A stretch of DNA of 64,000 bases from Paroedura picta (GCF_049243985.1 NC_135369.1:26024765-26088764); one strand, 5' to 3'; positions 39,033 to 49,921 are shown, counted from the stretch's first letter. The notes: generated by a model from the sequence alone, not told the origin. Numbers and translations: made by a program.

Positions 39033-39404
39033 CTGCGACTAGAAAATCCCAAATAGGCGACCGACTCACCAGAAGGTCCAGGGGAAGTACAGTGCAATCT
39101 GTCGCAGCCAGTTCTGCAGCATAATTTATCATCTGGGCAATCCGAGTGCACACTACATGTATCCATGCATAGACCCAGCAATGGAAATGCAGGATTATGT
39201 GCTGGGCAGGGGCCGGTGCCTATAAAGGGAGAAGGCAGAGAATGTCCGCATTAAAAAAGATCCTGACACTGGGACTGCTTCTCATTATCAGTACTAATGT
39301 GACTGCAGAGGCCTTTGCACCAGCAATGGGGAAATAACAGGACGCTCCTTGCTGCTTAGGGCTTTTGACAAACGGAAACAGTGATAGACAGATCACTATA
39401 GCGT
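39033..39404 (+). mobile_element. Endogenous-retrovirus repeat segment R2
   Basis: Direct repeat of 36798-37200, same TATA-like box and leader. Borders the BovB copy at 39405. Fossil, broken. Confidence 0.6.
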
Positions 39405-39660
39405 TGTTGTTGTTAGGTGCAAAGTCGTGTTTGACCCATCGCGACCCCATGGACAATGATCCTCCAGGCCTTCCTGTCCTCTACCATTCCCCGGAGTCCA
39501 TTTAAGTTCCCACTGACTGCTTCAGTGACTCCATCCAGCCACCTCATTCTCTGTCGTCCCCTTCTTCTTTTGCCCTCGATCGCTCCCAGCATTAGGCTCT
39601 TCTCCAGGGAGTCCTTCCTCCTCATGAGGTGGCCAAAGTATTTGAGCTTCTGGTTAATTG
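39405..39660 (-). mobile_element. BovB LINE 3' end, copy 2
   Basis: The reverse strand encodes MRRKDSLEKSLMLGAIEGKR then GRQRMRWLDGVTEAVSG. It ends (GTT)n and is 5'-truncated at nearly the same point as the copy at 36520. Confidence 0.88.
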
Positions 39661-39839
39661 GCAGGACATATCCTTGATTTAATGTTCCCTGCTGTCTAGG
39701 AAAACTGAGGATGATGCAGATATTAAATGTCTCGGGGGGTCAGAGCTGAAGATAGTTAAATTGGCCATTTCTACAGACCCCCAAGAGTATCCTAACAGCC
39801 CTTGAGATGTTTCCTCACTGGCGCTCCTGTGGAACTTCT

Positions 39840-39995
39840 GTCTGAGATTCTTAGTCTGGAGTTCTTAGTCTGAGAAAGAGGAAGACTCGAAAGCTCACGC
39901 CTTGAATAAATCTTTGTTGCTCTTAATGTACTACTGGACTCTGATTTTATTGTGCTACTTCAGACCAACATGGCTACCCATTTGAATCTGTCTGA
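39840..39995 (+). repeat. Interspersed repeat, family G
   Basis: gactcgaaagctcacgcctt then gctacttcagaccaacatgg and ctacccatttgaatct; a mirror of 53345-53500. Confidence 0.6.
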
Positions 39996-40132
39996 GAGTT
40001 GACATGGATGTTGACATGGCCACACTAGAGGCTCCTTTCTCTTGCAGGCTTCCTCAACCAGGATTTTGTGAAACCCTCGGGTTTCTTGACAGCCCTGGAA
40101 GGGTTTCCCAGATGGGTGGGAGTTTATATCTA

Positions 40133-40470
40133 TATCTATATCTATATCTATATCTATATCTATATCTATATCTATATCTATATCTATATCTATATCTATA
40201 TCTATATCTATATCTATATCTATATCTATATGCTTAGGGCTAATCCTGCGTTGAGCAGGGGGTTGGACTAGATGGCCTGTATGGCCCCTTCCAACTCTAT
40301 GATTCTATGATTCTATGATTCTATGATTCTATGATTCTATGATTCTATGATTCTATATCTATATCTATATCTATATCTATATCTATATCTATATCTATAT
40401 CTATATCTATATCTATATCTATATCTATATCTATATCTATATATCTATATATCTATATATCTATATCTAT
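40133..40470 (+). repeat. (TATATC)n microsatellite, interrupted
   Basis: About 16 hexamers, then a CR1 terminus (40232-40353), then about 19 more. Confidence 0.93.
40232..40353 (+). mobile_element. CR1 3' terminus with expanded ATTCTATG tail
   Basis: gcagggggttggactagatg then ccccttccaactctatgatt and about seven tandem ATTCTATG units, the CR1 terminal repeat. Confidence 0.88.
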
Positions 40471-41136
40471 ATTGTTAAATGTTTATTGGATGATATGACC
40501 ATATATGACCATAAGGTCATATAAGCCTACCCACATCTCCCAAAAGGCCAATGACAGTCCTGGAGGAGGTGAGAAGAGGAAGTGCCCCAGGTGGGCGTGT
40601 CCACAGGTTACCAATCATATTCTGCGTGATCGGGATACTTTGGGGTTTTTTTTGAAGCCTGAAGAATGTTTCAGTGGTTTCTCAATGTAAAAAAGCTGAG
40701 AAAGGATGCTCTATTGGGAGCCCGTTTGGTTGCCTGGTTCACTGGGAAGCTGAGAACACCACAGGAGAGAACGAGATGATGCTTGAATGCAAGGAAAGGA
40801 AGACTCGTCATTCCAACCCAATGTTTTCTCGCCAGTATTTGTTTCAAGAACTGTTCCTCTGTAAAATTCTTGTGGCAGAAATCACACAAGTATACTGGTA
40901 AAAAGCCCAGGAGACCCAGTCTTCCTGAAACAGAGGAACCCTTCATCCCAAAACAAAAAGACAAGTAAACGATACTTCTTGCATTGAATAGTGAAGCCGA
41001 CAGATGATCTCTTTGAGGAAGCAGTTAACAGAATGGGCTCAAAAACATAAAAACAAAATATAGTAAGAGCAGTAGATCAGATGAAGTACTTTCGCTGGTT
41101 CAATTATAGCATTGCCCACAGGCCCTGTCCTCTTTT

Positions 41137-41200
41137 GTTGCTGTTGTTGTTAGGTGCGAAGTCATGTCCGACCCTCGCGACCCCGTGGATCTGTCCTCTT
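41137..41200 (-). repeat. BovB 3' tip
   Basis: ttgttgttaggtgcgaagtc then atgtccgaccctcgcgaccc, reverse-oriented BovB terminus. Confidence 0.7.
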
Positions 41201-41224
41201 AATAGAGGCTTAATAGGATGCTTA

Positions 41225-41320
41225 ATAGGACGAAGAGTGCTTGCACTCGAAATCTCACGCCCTGAATAAATATTTGTTGTTCTTAAAGGTGCTACTGGAC
41301 TCCGATTTTAATAGGATGCT
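41225..41320 (+). repeat. Interspersed repeat, family G, partial
   Basis: cgaaatctcacgccctgaat then ttcttaaaggtgctactgga. Confidence 0.55.
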
Positions 41321-41389
41321 ATTAGCCATTTTTTTATACGCACCTAGTGGCAACTCTCGTAATTTGGTCTCAATGGTCTTCTCCAGCTT

Positions 41390-41600
41390 AGTGTCATGGT
41401 TAAGAGCAGCAGCCTCTAATCTGGAGAACCGGGATTGATTCCCCACTCCTCCTCCACACACAGCCAGCTGGATGACCTTGAGCCAGTCACAGTTTTCTCA
41501 ACCCTCTCTCAGCCTTACCTACCTCACAGGGTGTCTGTTGTGAGGAGAGGAAGGGTAGGCAACTGTAAGTCGCTTTGAGACTGGTTGATTCAGGGTACAC
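41390..41600 (+). repeat. Sauria-type SINE, copy 3
   Basis: ttagtgtcatggttaagagc then gattccccactcctcctcca and gtgtctgttgtgaggagagg. Confidence 0.8.
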
Positions 41601-41609
41601 ACGCAAAAA

Positions 41610-42692
41610 AAAAAAAAAACCCTCTTCTTCGAATGTCCATGTCCAGGTCAAAGATACAGCCTGCTCTTGGGCCCTGGACCTGGACCATTGTCCCAAAGTC
41701 TGGTCCTAACAAAACCACAGGACTGTACTCACCATCAGCTAAAGACAGCTCAAGGCAAAGGCTGAGAACCCCCAGAAGGAGGACAAAGCCCCACAGATGC
41801 ATTGCACAGCCAGCCAGGAGGAGCAAGGATGTCACAGCCCACACAAGCTGCAATTTAGAGCAGCTTGGGGTTGGAAGAGGGAGAGCCTGGGGCAGGGCTA
41901 CTCCGTACTCAGACCGTCTGGCTGGCCAAAAGGGCAGATGCTGTTCTTTCCTAGAGCAACCAAATGTGCTTTTCAGTGGGACTGTGACTATTTTACATGG
42001 GACGGCATGTCCAGTCTGGACAACTGTGTGGAGGAGTGGAAAGTAGAGTATATTAGGCAGGTTAATCTGAGGGACAGTGTGTCACGATCCAAGGCTACTC
42101 TATCGTAGGAGTAAAGACTCACAGTTGACATTCTTCATAGAAAAGAGTTCAAATTAGGGTATATCTGGAAGCAATATGATAGAAGTCTATTGCTAAGAAC
42201 AACTGGCTCAACCAGTTTTAGGGTACATATAGACACCCCCTTCCCCCTCCAATGCATTATGTCCCTGCCATTTGCTAATCCAATGGCAGAAGGGCTTTTA
42301 TCTTCAAAGGACAGTTAGAACAAAACAAAATCTACATTTTTTAAACACAGTGGCTAAAAGGCGGTCAGAACTCCTTGCTATAGCCATAACATGCAGAATA
42401 GGATAGCATCATGAAGGACACTTTTGACTTCCTGGGGACAGTGTTTGCCTGTGTGCTGAGAGCAAGATGAAGAGAAGGAGTGAGAGGGTAAAACAGGAAA
42501 ACTGGAGTAGAACTTGATGTCTCCTAGGACTTTGGTCTGCTTCTCACCTGAATTCATGATATGTAGCATGGTCTTACATGACACAGTGGCCCAATGGAAA
42601 GCTGAATGTTTGAACATATAGGCCCCTACCCATAGGGCCAATAATACTGACTGGGGTTATTTCAAGTCAGGGAAGCAGAGCTGAGGGGAAGG
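41610..42692. other. Mostly unique sequence around the signal-peptide exon
   Basis: No repeat family recognised. Apart from the minus-strand signal-peptide reading at 41733-41802 I see no further exon. Confidence 0.4.
41733..41802 (-). CDS. Possible signal-peptide first exon, gene unidentified
   Basis: On the minus strand an ATG opens 23 codons, MHLWGFVLLLGVLSLCLELS then LAD: a textbook signal peptide with a hydrophobic core and small residues before the end. It is followed at once by a consensus donor (GATG then GTGAGTAC), a phase-1 junction. Phase-1 signal-peptide exons are typical of immunoglobulin-like, Ly6/uPAR-like and other secreted or membrane protein genes. The downstream region on that strand (below 41.7 kb) is filled with SINE, BovB and microsatellite sequence and I see no second exon. 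It may be a real gene with distant exons, a relic, or chance. Confidence 0.35.
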
Positions 42693-43020
42693 CAGGAGCT
42701 AGTTTGGTGTAGTGGTTAGGAGTGCGGACTTGTAATCTGGCATGCCAGGTTCGATTCTGCACTCCCCCACATGCAGCCAGCTGGGTGACCTTGGGCTCGC
42801 CCCAGCACTGATAAAACTGTTCTGACTGGGCAGTGATATCAAGGCTCTCTTAGCCTCACCCACCTCACAGGGTGTCTGTTGTGGGGAGAGGAAGGGAAGG
42901 CGACTGTAAGCCACTTTGAGACTCCTTCGGGTAGGGAAAAGCGGCATATAAGAACCAACTCTTCTTCTTCTTCTTCTTTTTCTTCTTCTTCTTCTTCTTC
43001 TTCTTCTTCTTCTTCTTCTG
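42693..43020 (+). repeat. Sauria-type SINE, copy 4, with (TTC)n tail
   Basis: ggagctagtttggtgtagtg to cggcatataagaaccaactc, then about 60 bp of TTC repeats. Near full length and little decayed. Confidence 0.9.
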
Positions 43021-44345
43021 CTCATGGGCTGTGGTCCCTTATGAACTCAGCCCCCCTGACACTTTTGAATTGATTTCCCACAGAGAGCACGCAGCAGTCA
43101 TCCTCTTGAAAGACGCCATGACGGTCACATGGCAGCTGTAATTGGCGAGCCTTCCCTGTGGGAGGTAATTCTATTAGAGTTCAGTGTTGAGACTGAACAG
43201 GTATTTAATTTCATAGCGTGTGATTTTAGTTGAAAAACCGTCACGGGCATTTCTAACTGTTCACTGCTCTGTGTTTGTATGCCCTGTCTGGGTTTTCCAG
43301 CTGGGTTTTACTTCAAAACTTTAAACGTTTTTATTATATTTTATTTAGTCAGCTGACTCAAGCAGGCTCCCTCGAGAGGCAGCATTAAAGACGTCTTAAT
43401 AAGTCATGCAATAGCCTGACCCATCATCAGAGGAGGTTAGAAGAAAACAAAGGTGGGCATCTTGGGCTAAAGTGATCCCATGTTGGTGCACACAAGAGGG
43501 AGGGGACTTGGTACCCACCCAAGGGTTTTCTGCCACACATTCACTTCTTCGACAAAGCATCTCTTCTCCAAAATCAAGAGCCACTTTTGACTTCTCTTGC
43601 CTAGGAGGCACCTTTCAAAACCACTGATGCATATCCCACCAGTGCTGTGCATATGCCACCCATATGTTGCTCATGGGATAGGGTTTGGCCCCCAAGAATG
43701 TGGCCTCCAGTGTAGCTGACCCACAGTTCACAGCCTGTACCTGCGCTGCTTGTAGCCATGGCCTGGCATCTCTTCCACAGGGCCGGGCTGTACACACCAG
43801 ATCAGAACAGTTATAAAAAGCAACTTATAACAGTGCATGAGGCCTGTCTCATGGGGGCAAAGAGAATCACATCACTGTCACTCAGTCCTTCTCTGAGTAA
43901 TAACAGTTTCACATCAGTAATCTGAAAAGGAAAACAGTGCCGGTAACAGCAGGGAGAAACAGGGAGGAGCCAGGGGGAATTCAGTCTTTCTTTGTCCACA
44001 AACAGAAGAGAAGATTTTAAGAACTAAAGGAAGCCATGTTGGATCCAACATTCTGTGTCACACAGTGGCCAAATCCAAGGGACACCTGGAGGTCCACTAA
44101 TGGGGACAGAACCCCAGAAGTCCTCCCACTTGATGCCTCCCAAAAACCAAGAATACAGGCCATCACAGATGTCTTTGACTGATCTCACACAGACATTTTG
44201 CTGCAGTTTGTAATTCAAATTCAAACAGATTTTGGGAGAATCATCCACACAACATTGTCCCCTAGTCATCCACTTTTCAGGTTTTTCAACGCTTGTGAAG
44301 GTTCCTGGATCTGCCATAACAGTCAGCAGAGGATGAACTTACCAG
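43021..44345. other. Unique or unrecognised sequence
   Basis: 44010-44100 is a LINE-like repeat (agccatgttggatccaacat). Otherwise no gene or repeat recognised. Confidence 0.4.
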
Positions 44346-44353
44346 AGGATGAA

Positions 44354-44428
44354 AATGAATGAATGAATGAATGAATGAATGAATGAATGAATGAATGAAT
44401 GAATGAATGAATGAATGAATGAATGAAT
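44354..44428 (+). repeat. (GAAT)n microsatellite
   Basis: About 18 perfect tetramers. Confidence 0.95.
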
Positions 44429-44872
44429 CTTGCCAGGAGTGGAGTGGGAAGAAACTGAGAATAAACACAACAGTCCTATATCACCTGGAAAATGACATAC
44501 GCATATTGGAGACGGTGGCCAAAACCTCTATGGCAGAATTAGCTTCTTACCACAGAATTTTGCTCCCAAACCAGAACGTAATTCTCCAATGTGCCTACAC
44601 CACTTCTGAGTGACGTGGGTATGTTGCATTTATTGCCAATTTATTGCCTGTTTTTTTTTTTGGAGGGGGGAATCCCCCCTCCAAGCCAACTGGCCTGCAG
44701 TGAAGAAGACCCTCAAAACTGGAGGGTGTGTGTGTATTTCTCAATAGTAAAAAAGTTGAGAAAGGTTGTAGTAGAAAATGTGGATAGAATCCTACCCATT
44801 GCTCTGCTCCAATCTTTCCCAAATCTAATTTCCTATGATATTTCTGGAAGGACCACAGAAAAAAAGTGCATT

Positions 44873-45025
44873 AGAATCATAAAACCATAGAGTTGGAAGG
44901 GGCCATACAGGCTGTCTAGTCCAACCCCCTGCTCAATGCAGGATGAGCCTAAGGCATCCAGGATAGGATCTGTCCAGCAGCTGCTTAAAGAGACTGCCAG
45001 TGAGGGGCAGCTCGCCATCTCCTGA
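44873..45025 (-). repeat. CR1 LINE fragment
   Basis: agagttggaaggggccatac then gtctagtccaaccccctgct and gcagctgcttaaagagactg. Confidence 0.8.
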
Positions 45026-45027
45026 GG

Positions 45028-45377
45028 CTAGTAGTTCGAAACCTGGGGGTCAGGATCCCTTTGGGGGTCGAACAACCCTTTCAGAGGGGTTGCAGCAGGG
45101 CAAGCAGCTTGGCGGGGTATGTGAGATAGAGCATTCGTCTGTCTGGAGCAGCGGAAAAGAGCGAGATCGGCATGGTGGGAGAAGAGGCAGAACTAAACTG
45201 GGAAACCCTGGGGAAAAAAACAATTTATATACAATCATGAACAATGGATCTTCCTGTCATTGATCAGTTTCAGTAGTTTCTGCGAAAGAACACGTGCATA
45301 ATTTTATGGCTGGGGGTCACCACAACATGAGGAACTGTATTAAAGGGTCACGGCATTAGGAAGGTCGAGAACCACTG
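45028..45377 (+). mobile_element. Nonautonomous hAT, SPIN-like ends, copy 3
   Basis: Same family as copies 1 and 2. The right flank is gtctagaagcaggccttgct, the same host junction as copy 2, but the left flank is CR1 sequence and carries no matching duplication. Confidence 0.88.
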
Positions 45378-45455
45378 GTCTAGAAGCAGGCCTTGCTTTT
45401 AGCTATCTTGCTGAAATGCAACTGTAAGCAGGGAGTATGTTTTGGCGGCCAACTT
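45378..45455 (+). mobile_element. Retroviral envelope-like fossil fragment, second copy of the hAT junction
   Basis: Nearly identical to 38228-38305, diverging just after tttggcggccaact. Broken fossil. Confidence 0.6.
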
Positions 45456-45659
45456 TTCCACTGCTGAACTACTCTGAGTGTGAATTTCTTCCCCTGCTAT
45501 GTAGCCAACATAGTTTAAACTACGTAGTTTAAACCCGTTACTAGGGGTCCTATCCTCTGCTGTCAACAGGGACATGTTCCCTGCCCTATGCAAGAAGATC
45601 TGATGGCTCTTTAAGATGCTAGGGGCCATCCATAACTGCTGGTAATGGAAAGTGTCATT

Positions 45660-45800
45660 AAATCACCACTGATTTATGAAGACCCCATGTGGTTTTCAAG
45701 GTGGCTTGTCCCTGGCACTCATCCAAGTGCTAACCGAGGGCTGACCCTGCTTAGTTTCCAAGTTCTGATGAGGCTGGGCTAGCCTTGGCTATTCATATAG
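45660..45800 (-). repeat. 5S rRNA-derived SINE, reverse
   Basis: gggctgaccctgcttagttt then gatgaggctgggctagcctt is the reverse complement of the 5S-like head. Confidence 0.65.
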
Positions 45801-46102
45801 GGCCATCTATAGCTACAATAGCAAACAATGGGGGGAAAGTTGAAAACCTGCTACCTACATCAGCCTTTGGACTGTGCATAATAAAAGGAAATAGAAAATA
45901 AAACAGCCAACATTTAATAAACTTGCATCCATATCATGAAAAGGATATTGAAAAGCTGGAAAAAGTACAGAAAGATAATTCAAGATGATTAGGGGGTTAG
46001 AGCACCATTCTATGAAAAAAGACTGGAAGTATGAGACTACTGAGTTTAGAAAAAAGTGAAGGAGGACAAGTTAAGAGGTTTTTAAAAGATGCACATAGCA
46101 GA

Positions 46103-46712
46103 GCAGGTTTTCTCAAGCCCTGTTTTTTTTTTGACAACCTTGGAAGGAGAGCCAGTTTGGTGTGGTGGTTAGGAGTGTGGACTTCTAATCTGGCATGCTG
46201 GGTTCAATTCTGCACTCCCCCACACGCAGCCAGCTGGGTGACCTTGGGCTCGCCACGACACAGATAAAACTGCTCTGACCAAGCAGTAATATCAGGGCTC
46301 TCTCAGCCTCACCCACCCCACAGGGTGTCTGTTGTGGGGAGAGGATAGGGAAGGCGACTGTAAGCCGCTTTGAGCCTCCTTTGGGTAGAGAAAAGCGGCA
46401 TTTAAGAACCAACCCTACTTCTTCTTCTTTCCCAAATGGGTGGGAGTTAATTAATTTTAATTTGTTTTAAATTGGTTAAAGATTTACAGTGATATGACCA
46501 TATATGGTCATGTTGGCCCACTCTCCCCCAGAATGGCCAATGATAGACCTGGAGGGGGCACGAAGGGGAGTGTTCCCTGGTAGGCGTGTCCACAGCTGAG
46601 CTTCCCAACCTTATTCTGCCCAATCGCTCCACTTCTGGGGTATCTTGAAGCCTGAAGAATGTTTCATAGTTTTCTCAATGGTAAAAAAGTTGAGAAAGGT
46701 TGTGGTAGAAAA
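46103..46712 (+). mobile_element. hAT family E copy split by a Sauria-type SINE
   Basis: Left end gttttctcaagccctg to about 46142, right part from about 46436 to gttgagaaaggttg. Confidence 0.75.
46145..46435 (+). repeat. Sauria-type SINE, copy 5
   Basis: ggagagccagtttggtgtgg to gcggcatttaagaaccaacc, then cttcttctt. Confidence 0.9.
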
Positions 46713-46924
46713 TGTGGATACAAAAAGCTTTTCCTCCTTCTTCCATAACACCAGAACTCAGGGCACCCGTTGATGTGCAATAAGCTCACAACAGACCCAG
46801 CAAAATACTTGTTACTCAACGAGTAGTTAGATTATGGAGTTCACTCTTAATAGAAGTAGTGAGGGCCCCAAGCATAGCTTTTAAAGGGTAGTAGACAGAT
46901 TCAGGAAGAATAGATCTGTCACCA

Positions 46925-47690
46925 TGGTGAATAAAACAAAACTCCATGTCACTTCCAGACTAGACTACTGTAACTCTCTCTACGCAGGCCTACCCTTGAC
47001 TCTGATCTGGAAGTTACAGCTGGTACAAAATGCTACAGCTAAGGTCCTCACTAGGACACCTTGGAGGACCCATATTCAGCCGGTACTCCATCATCTCCAT
47101 TGGTTGCCAGTCTGTTTCCGGATCAAGTTTAAGATGTTGGTATTAACTTTTAAGGTCATACGCGGCTTGGGTCCTACTTACCTGTGGGACCGTTTGGTTT
47201 CTTATGCCCCCCCCCCCCGCAGGGCTCTCCGTTCTGCAGGTATGAATTTACTGACTGTCCCGGGCCCCTGGGACATTCGCCTGGTCTCAACCAGGGCCAG
47301 GGCCTTTTCGGTCCTGGCTCCAACCTGGTGGAATAAGATCCTGGAGGAGCTAAGGGCCCTGTTGGAACTGCCATCTTTCTGCAGGGTCTGTAAGACGGAG
47401 CTTTTCCGCCAGGCGTATGGTTGAGGCCAGGGCAGAGCCTGGGTTCCATCCAAGATCCCTAATCCCTCGGCCAGTTTTTCTCTCCTCTTACGGAATTAAT
47501 GTCTGACCTCTCTCTGAACAAGCGGGGAAAGTGGGGAAAGTTACAGAATAGAATGCCATCTTTTTATTGTGATAATGGGGTATTTATGGGGTTTTATGTG
47601 ATTTTACTGTGATTTTATATTTTATTGTGAACCGCCATGAGATCTTTTGGTGAATGGCGGTATATAAACTCAACTATAAACAAACAAACA
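46925..47690 (+). mobile_element. L2-like LINE: ORF2 C-terminus and 3' tail
   Basis: An open reading of 166 codons holds [37 protein letters not shown] and [20 protein letters not shown], the L2-type reverse-transcriptase end. Its 3' UTR ends ggtgaatggcggtatataaa then (CAAA)n. 5'-truncated, relatively young. Confidence 0.9.
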
Positions 47691-48589
47691 AACAAACAGA
47701 GGCAGCAAACCACTGAATACCAGTGTGAGGAGACAATACTGCCTTCTACTACCTGTTGCTGGCCTGCTAGAGGAAGTGATTGGCCAGTATGTGAGAAAGG
47801 ATGCCTAGATGGGTCAGTGGTCCGATACAGCAGGACTCTCCTTACGTTCTTAAAGCCGGCGCTGCCTCTGCTCCCTCACCTGTCTAACCACACTCAAAAT
47901 ATTTGCTAGCTTTGCTAGGTTGAAGTATGAACAGAATTTGTTACTCCAGGTGATCTTATTGTTACCCAGGGAGTCAATGAACCTTAAAATGGACACTGGA
48001 TCCTGGAGCAACCAAAGTCCAGTGCTTGCTCAATCTTTGCCTTCTGAAAGGTTAGTCATTACAAACACACAAAGATCTGGTTGCTCTTTAAAATGATAAG
48101 GGCAGGGTTCTGATGCTCAGATACAAACTTTAAATTGGCTCATTCTGTCTTTGGGAAATTGAAATGCTTGAGAATCATGTGTGTTGCTCCAGATATTTCC
48201 TGCTTTCACATGGAGCTCTTCCCCCTCCCCCTCCACCCAAAATAAACTCACGTAGGTTTTTACTTTTGCTTCCTAAATGGTGTCATTCAGTTTTTGCTGA
48301 TCTTCTGTGTCTCCCCTGGCCCTGGCTCTGGCTCCAATTGCCCTCCCACCAACCATTCCCACCCACTCCCACCAACACCTCTGGTGGACTTTTAAAAAGA
48401 ATTATTGTCAGTAGATTAGTCGCTACAGTATTACACTTACGCCGCCTACATTTTTTAAAAGCCACCCAGTAGTAGCAGTGGGCAGTGAAAAGAACAGCTT
48501 GTCTAGATGTTCCATTATAAACGAGGACAGCCTCTGTGTAGGAGCCACCTGCTGGGTCGACTTCAAGCCTCGCCTCCAAGCAGGCACGC

Positions 48590-49180
48590 CCAGTTAGCCT
48601 GCTAGCTCACCCCAGAGTTGGGGATCAATACACTTTGCATGGCCCCAGCCAGTGCCGCAGCATATTCCAGCCCCCAGGCAATCAGAATGCACACCACACA
48701 GAGGTCACTGCAAAAATCCAGTAATGGCTGCATCAAGAGCAAGCAAGGCTCCAAATCTATAAAGGGTGAAAGGCAGAGAGTTTGTAAATTATTGACACCT
48801 TGCAATGGACCCTTGGAGCTCTTTCAACGGGGCAAAAGTTAGAGGAAACAGAAAACTAAGGACACAGATCTCTCCCCAAGGGAACTTTCTACCCCAAAAT
48901 ATGATGAACTCTAAACAATCTATAAGTGCCGAAGAAGATGACCTAATAGTCACGGATGGTAATTCTATTAAAACAACAATTTTGTTATCAGCTACCCTAG
49001 CGAAAGGGCAAATTCAATGCTAAGAAACATTAGGGGAAGGGAATTTAAATGGCAAACATTATGATATCCTTCCCTCTAACTAGCTTAGAAATCCTGTGTT
49101 CCCATGACCCAGAGACAAACAGAGCTATCTATAAATTAGGAGGAGGTTTCAGCATTTGAACCTCAAGAAGATAGAAAAGC
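48590..49180 (+). mobile_element. Endogenous-retrovirus fossil related to R1/R2, diverged
   Basis: cagccagtgccgcagcata, caatcagaatgcacaccaca and tctataaagggtgaaaggca mirror R1 (36.9 kb) in order and spacing. The part after the TATA-like box differs. Broken. Confidence 0.45.
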
Positions 49181-49478
49181 AGAGTCGCTTACAGAGCATA
49201 TGAAGCCAACTCTTTTACAGTGTACCTCTTTGGTCCAAGTCAGTGTACTTATGAATACTAGATTAATCCTATTAATTATCATGAAGAGTTTTACACTGTC
49301 TTTATTGATATATTTGGTTAATATACCAGAGTTTTCCCAGTCATAGAAGCACGCTACTGAGTACAATAACTAAATTTCCCAAGTATATTACAAAAGGTAA
49401 ACTCTTATGTTTATTCAAGAAGATTCCTTTTCACATTCAGGTAGCAGTCAAAAGGAGAGGGAGAAGAATAATCTAAAG

Positions 49479-49913
49479 CAGTGGTCCCCAACCTTTTTAT
49501 CACTGGGGACCACTCAACGCCAGGGACCACTCACCGGGGACCACTCAACGCCTTTTACTGAGGCCCGGTGGGGGGGGGGTAGTTCTCTATTCTCAACCAC
49601 TGCCCTACCGCTCTCTGATCGCTATGGTAATGTTTAAATATCCCTTCAAAATAAGATACAGACATGCCACAACAATGAAAATAAGGAACATTTTATTTTC
49701 ATGGAAATTTTAACTCATGACAATGACAAATCAATGGGAACCCTGAGCTTGTTTCTCTGCAACGAGATAGTCCCATCTGGCAGTGATGGGAGACAATGAC
49801 ATCCGAAGTGTGTTGTAAAGGGCTGGGGGGGGGGAGAAGGCGTCCTTTGGGGCCCACCTCCAATTAGTCGAAGGACCACATGTGGTCCGCGGCCCACAGA
49901 TTGGGGATCGCTA
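49479..49913. mobile_element. hAT element, family F, with perfect 8-bp target duplication
   Basis: 435 bp from cagtggtccccaaccttttt to ...gattggggatcgcta, flanked by atctaaag at 49471-49478 and 49914-49921. The left end contains a small internal duplication (gggaccactcaacgcc twice). No transposase visible. Confidence 0.88.
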
Positions 49914-49921
49914 ATCTAAAG

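Larger units (their letters stand above)
40052..40710 (+). mobile_element. hAT family E copy blown up by microsatellite and CR1 insertion
   Basis: Left end aaccaggattttgtgaaacc, right end tttctcaatgtaaaaaagct. Between them lie two (TATATC)n tracts (40133-40230 and 40354-40470) separated by a CR1 terminus. Confidence 0.75.

Noticed and set aside
40671-40964. Minus-strand frame with a CDFCHKNF motif
   Set aside because: Suggests a zinc finger at a glance, but one Cys pair only and partly hAT family E sequence.
42699-43025. Arginine-rich minus-strand frame
   Set aside because: Translation of the SINE and its (TTC)n tail.
44286-44468. Frame encoding repeated HSFI
   Set aside because: Direct translation of the (GAAT)n microsatellite.
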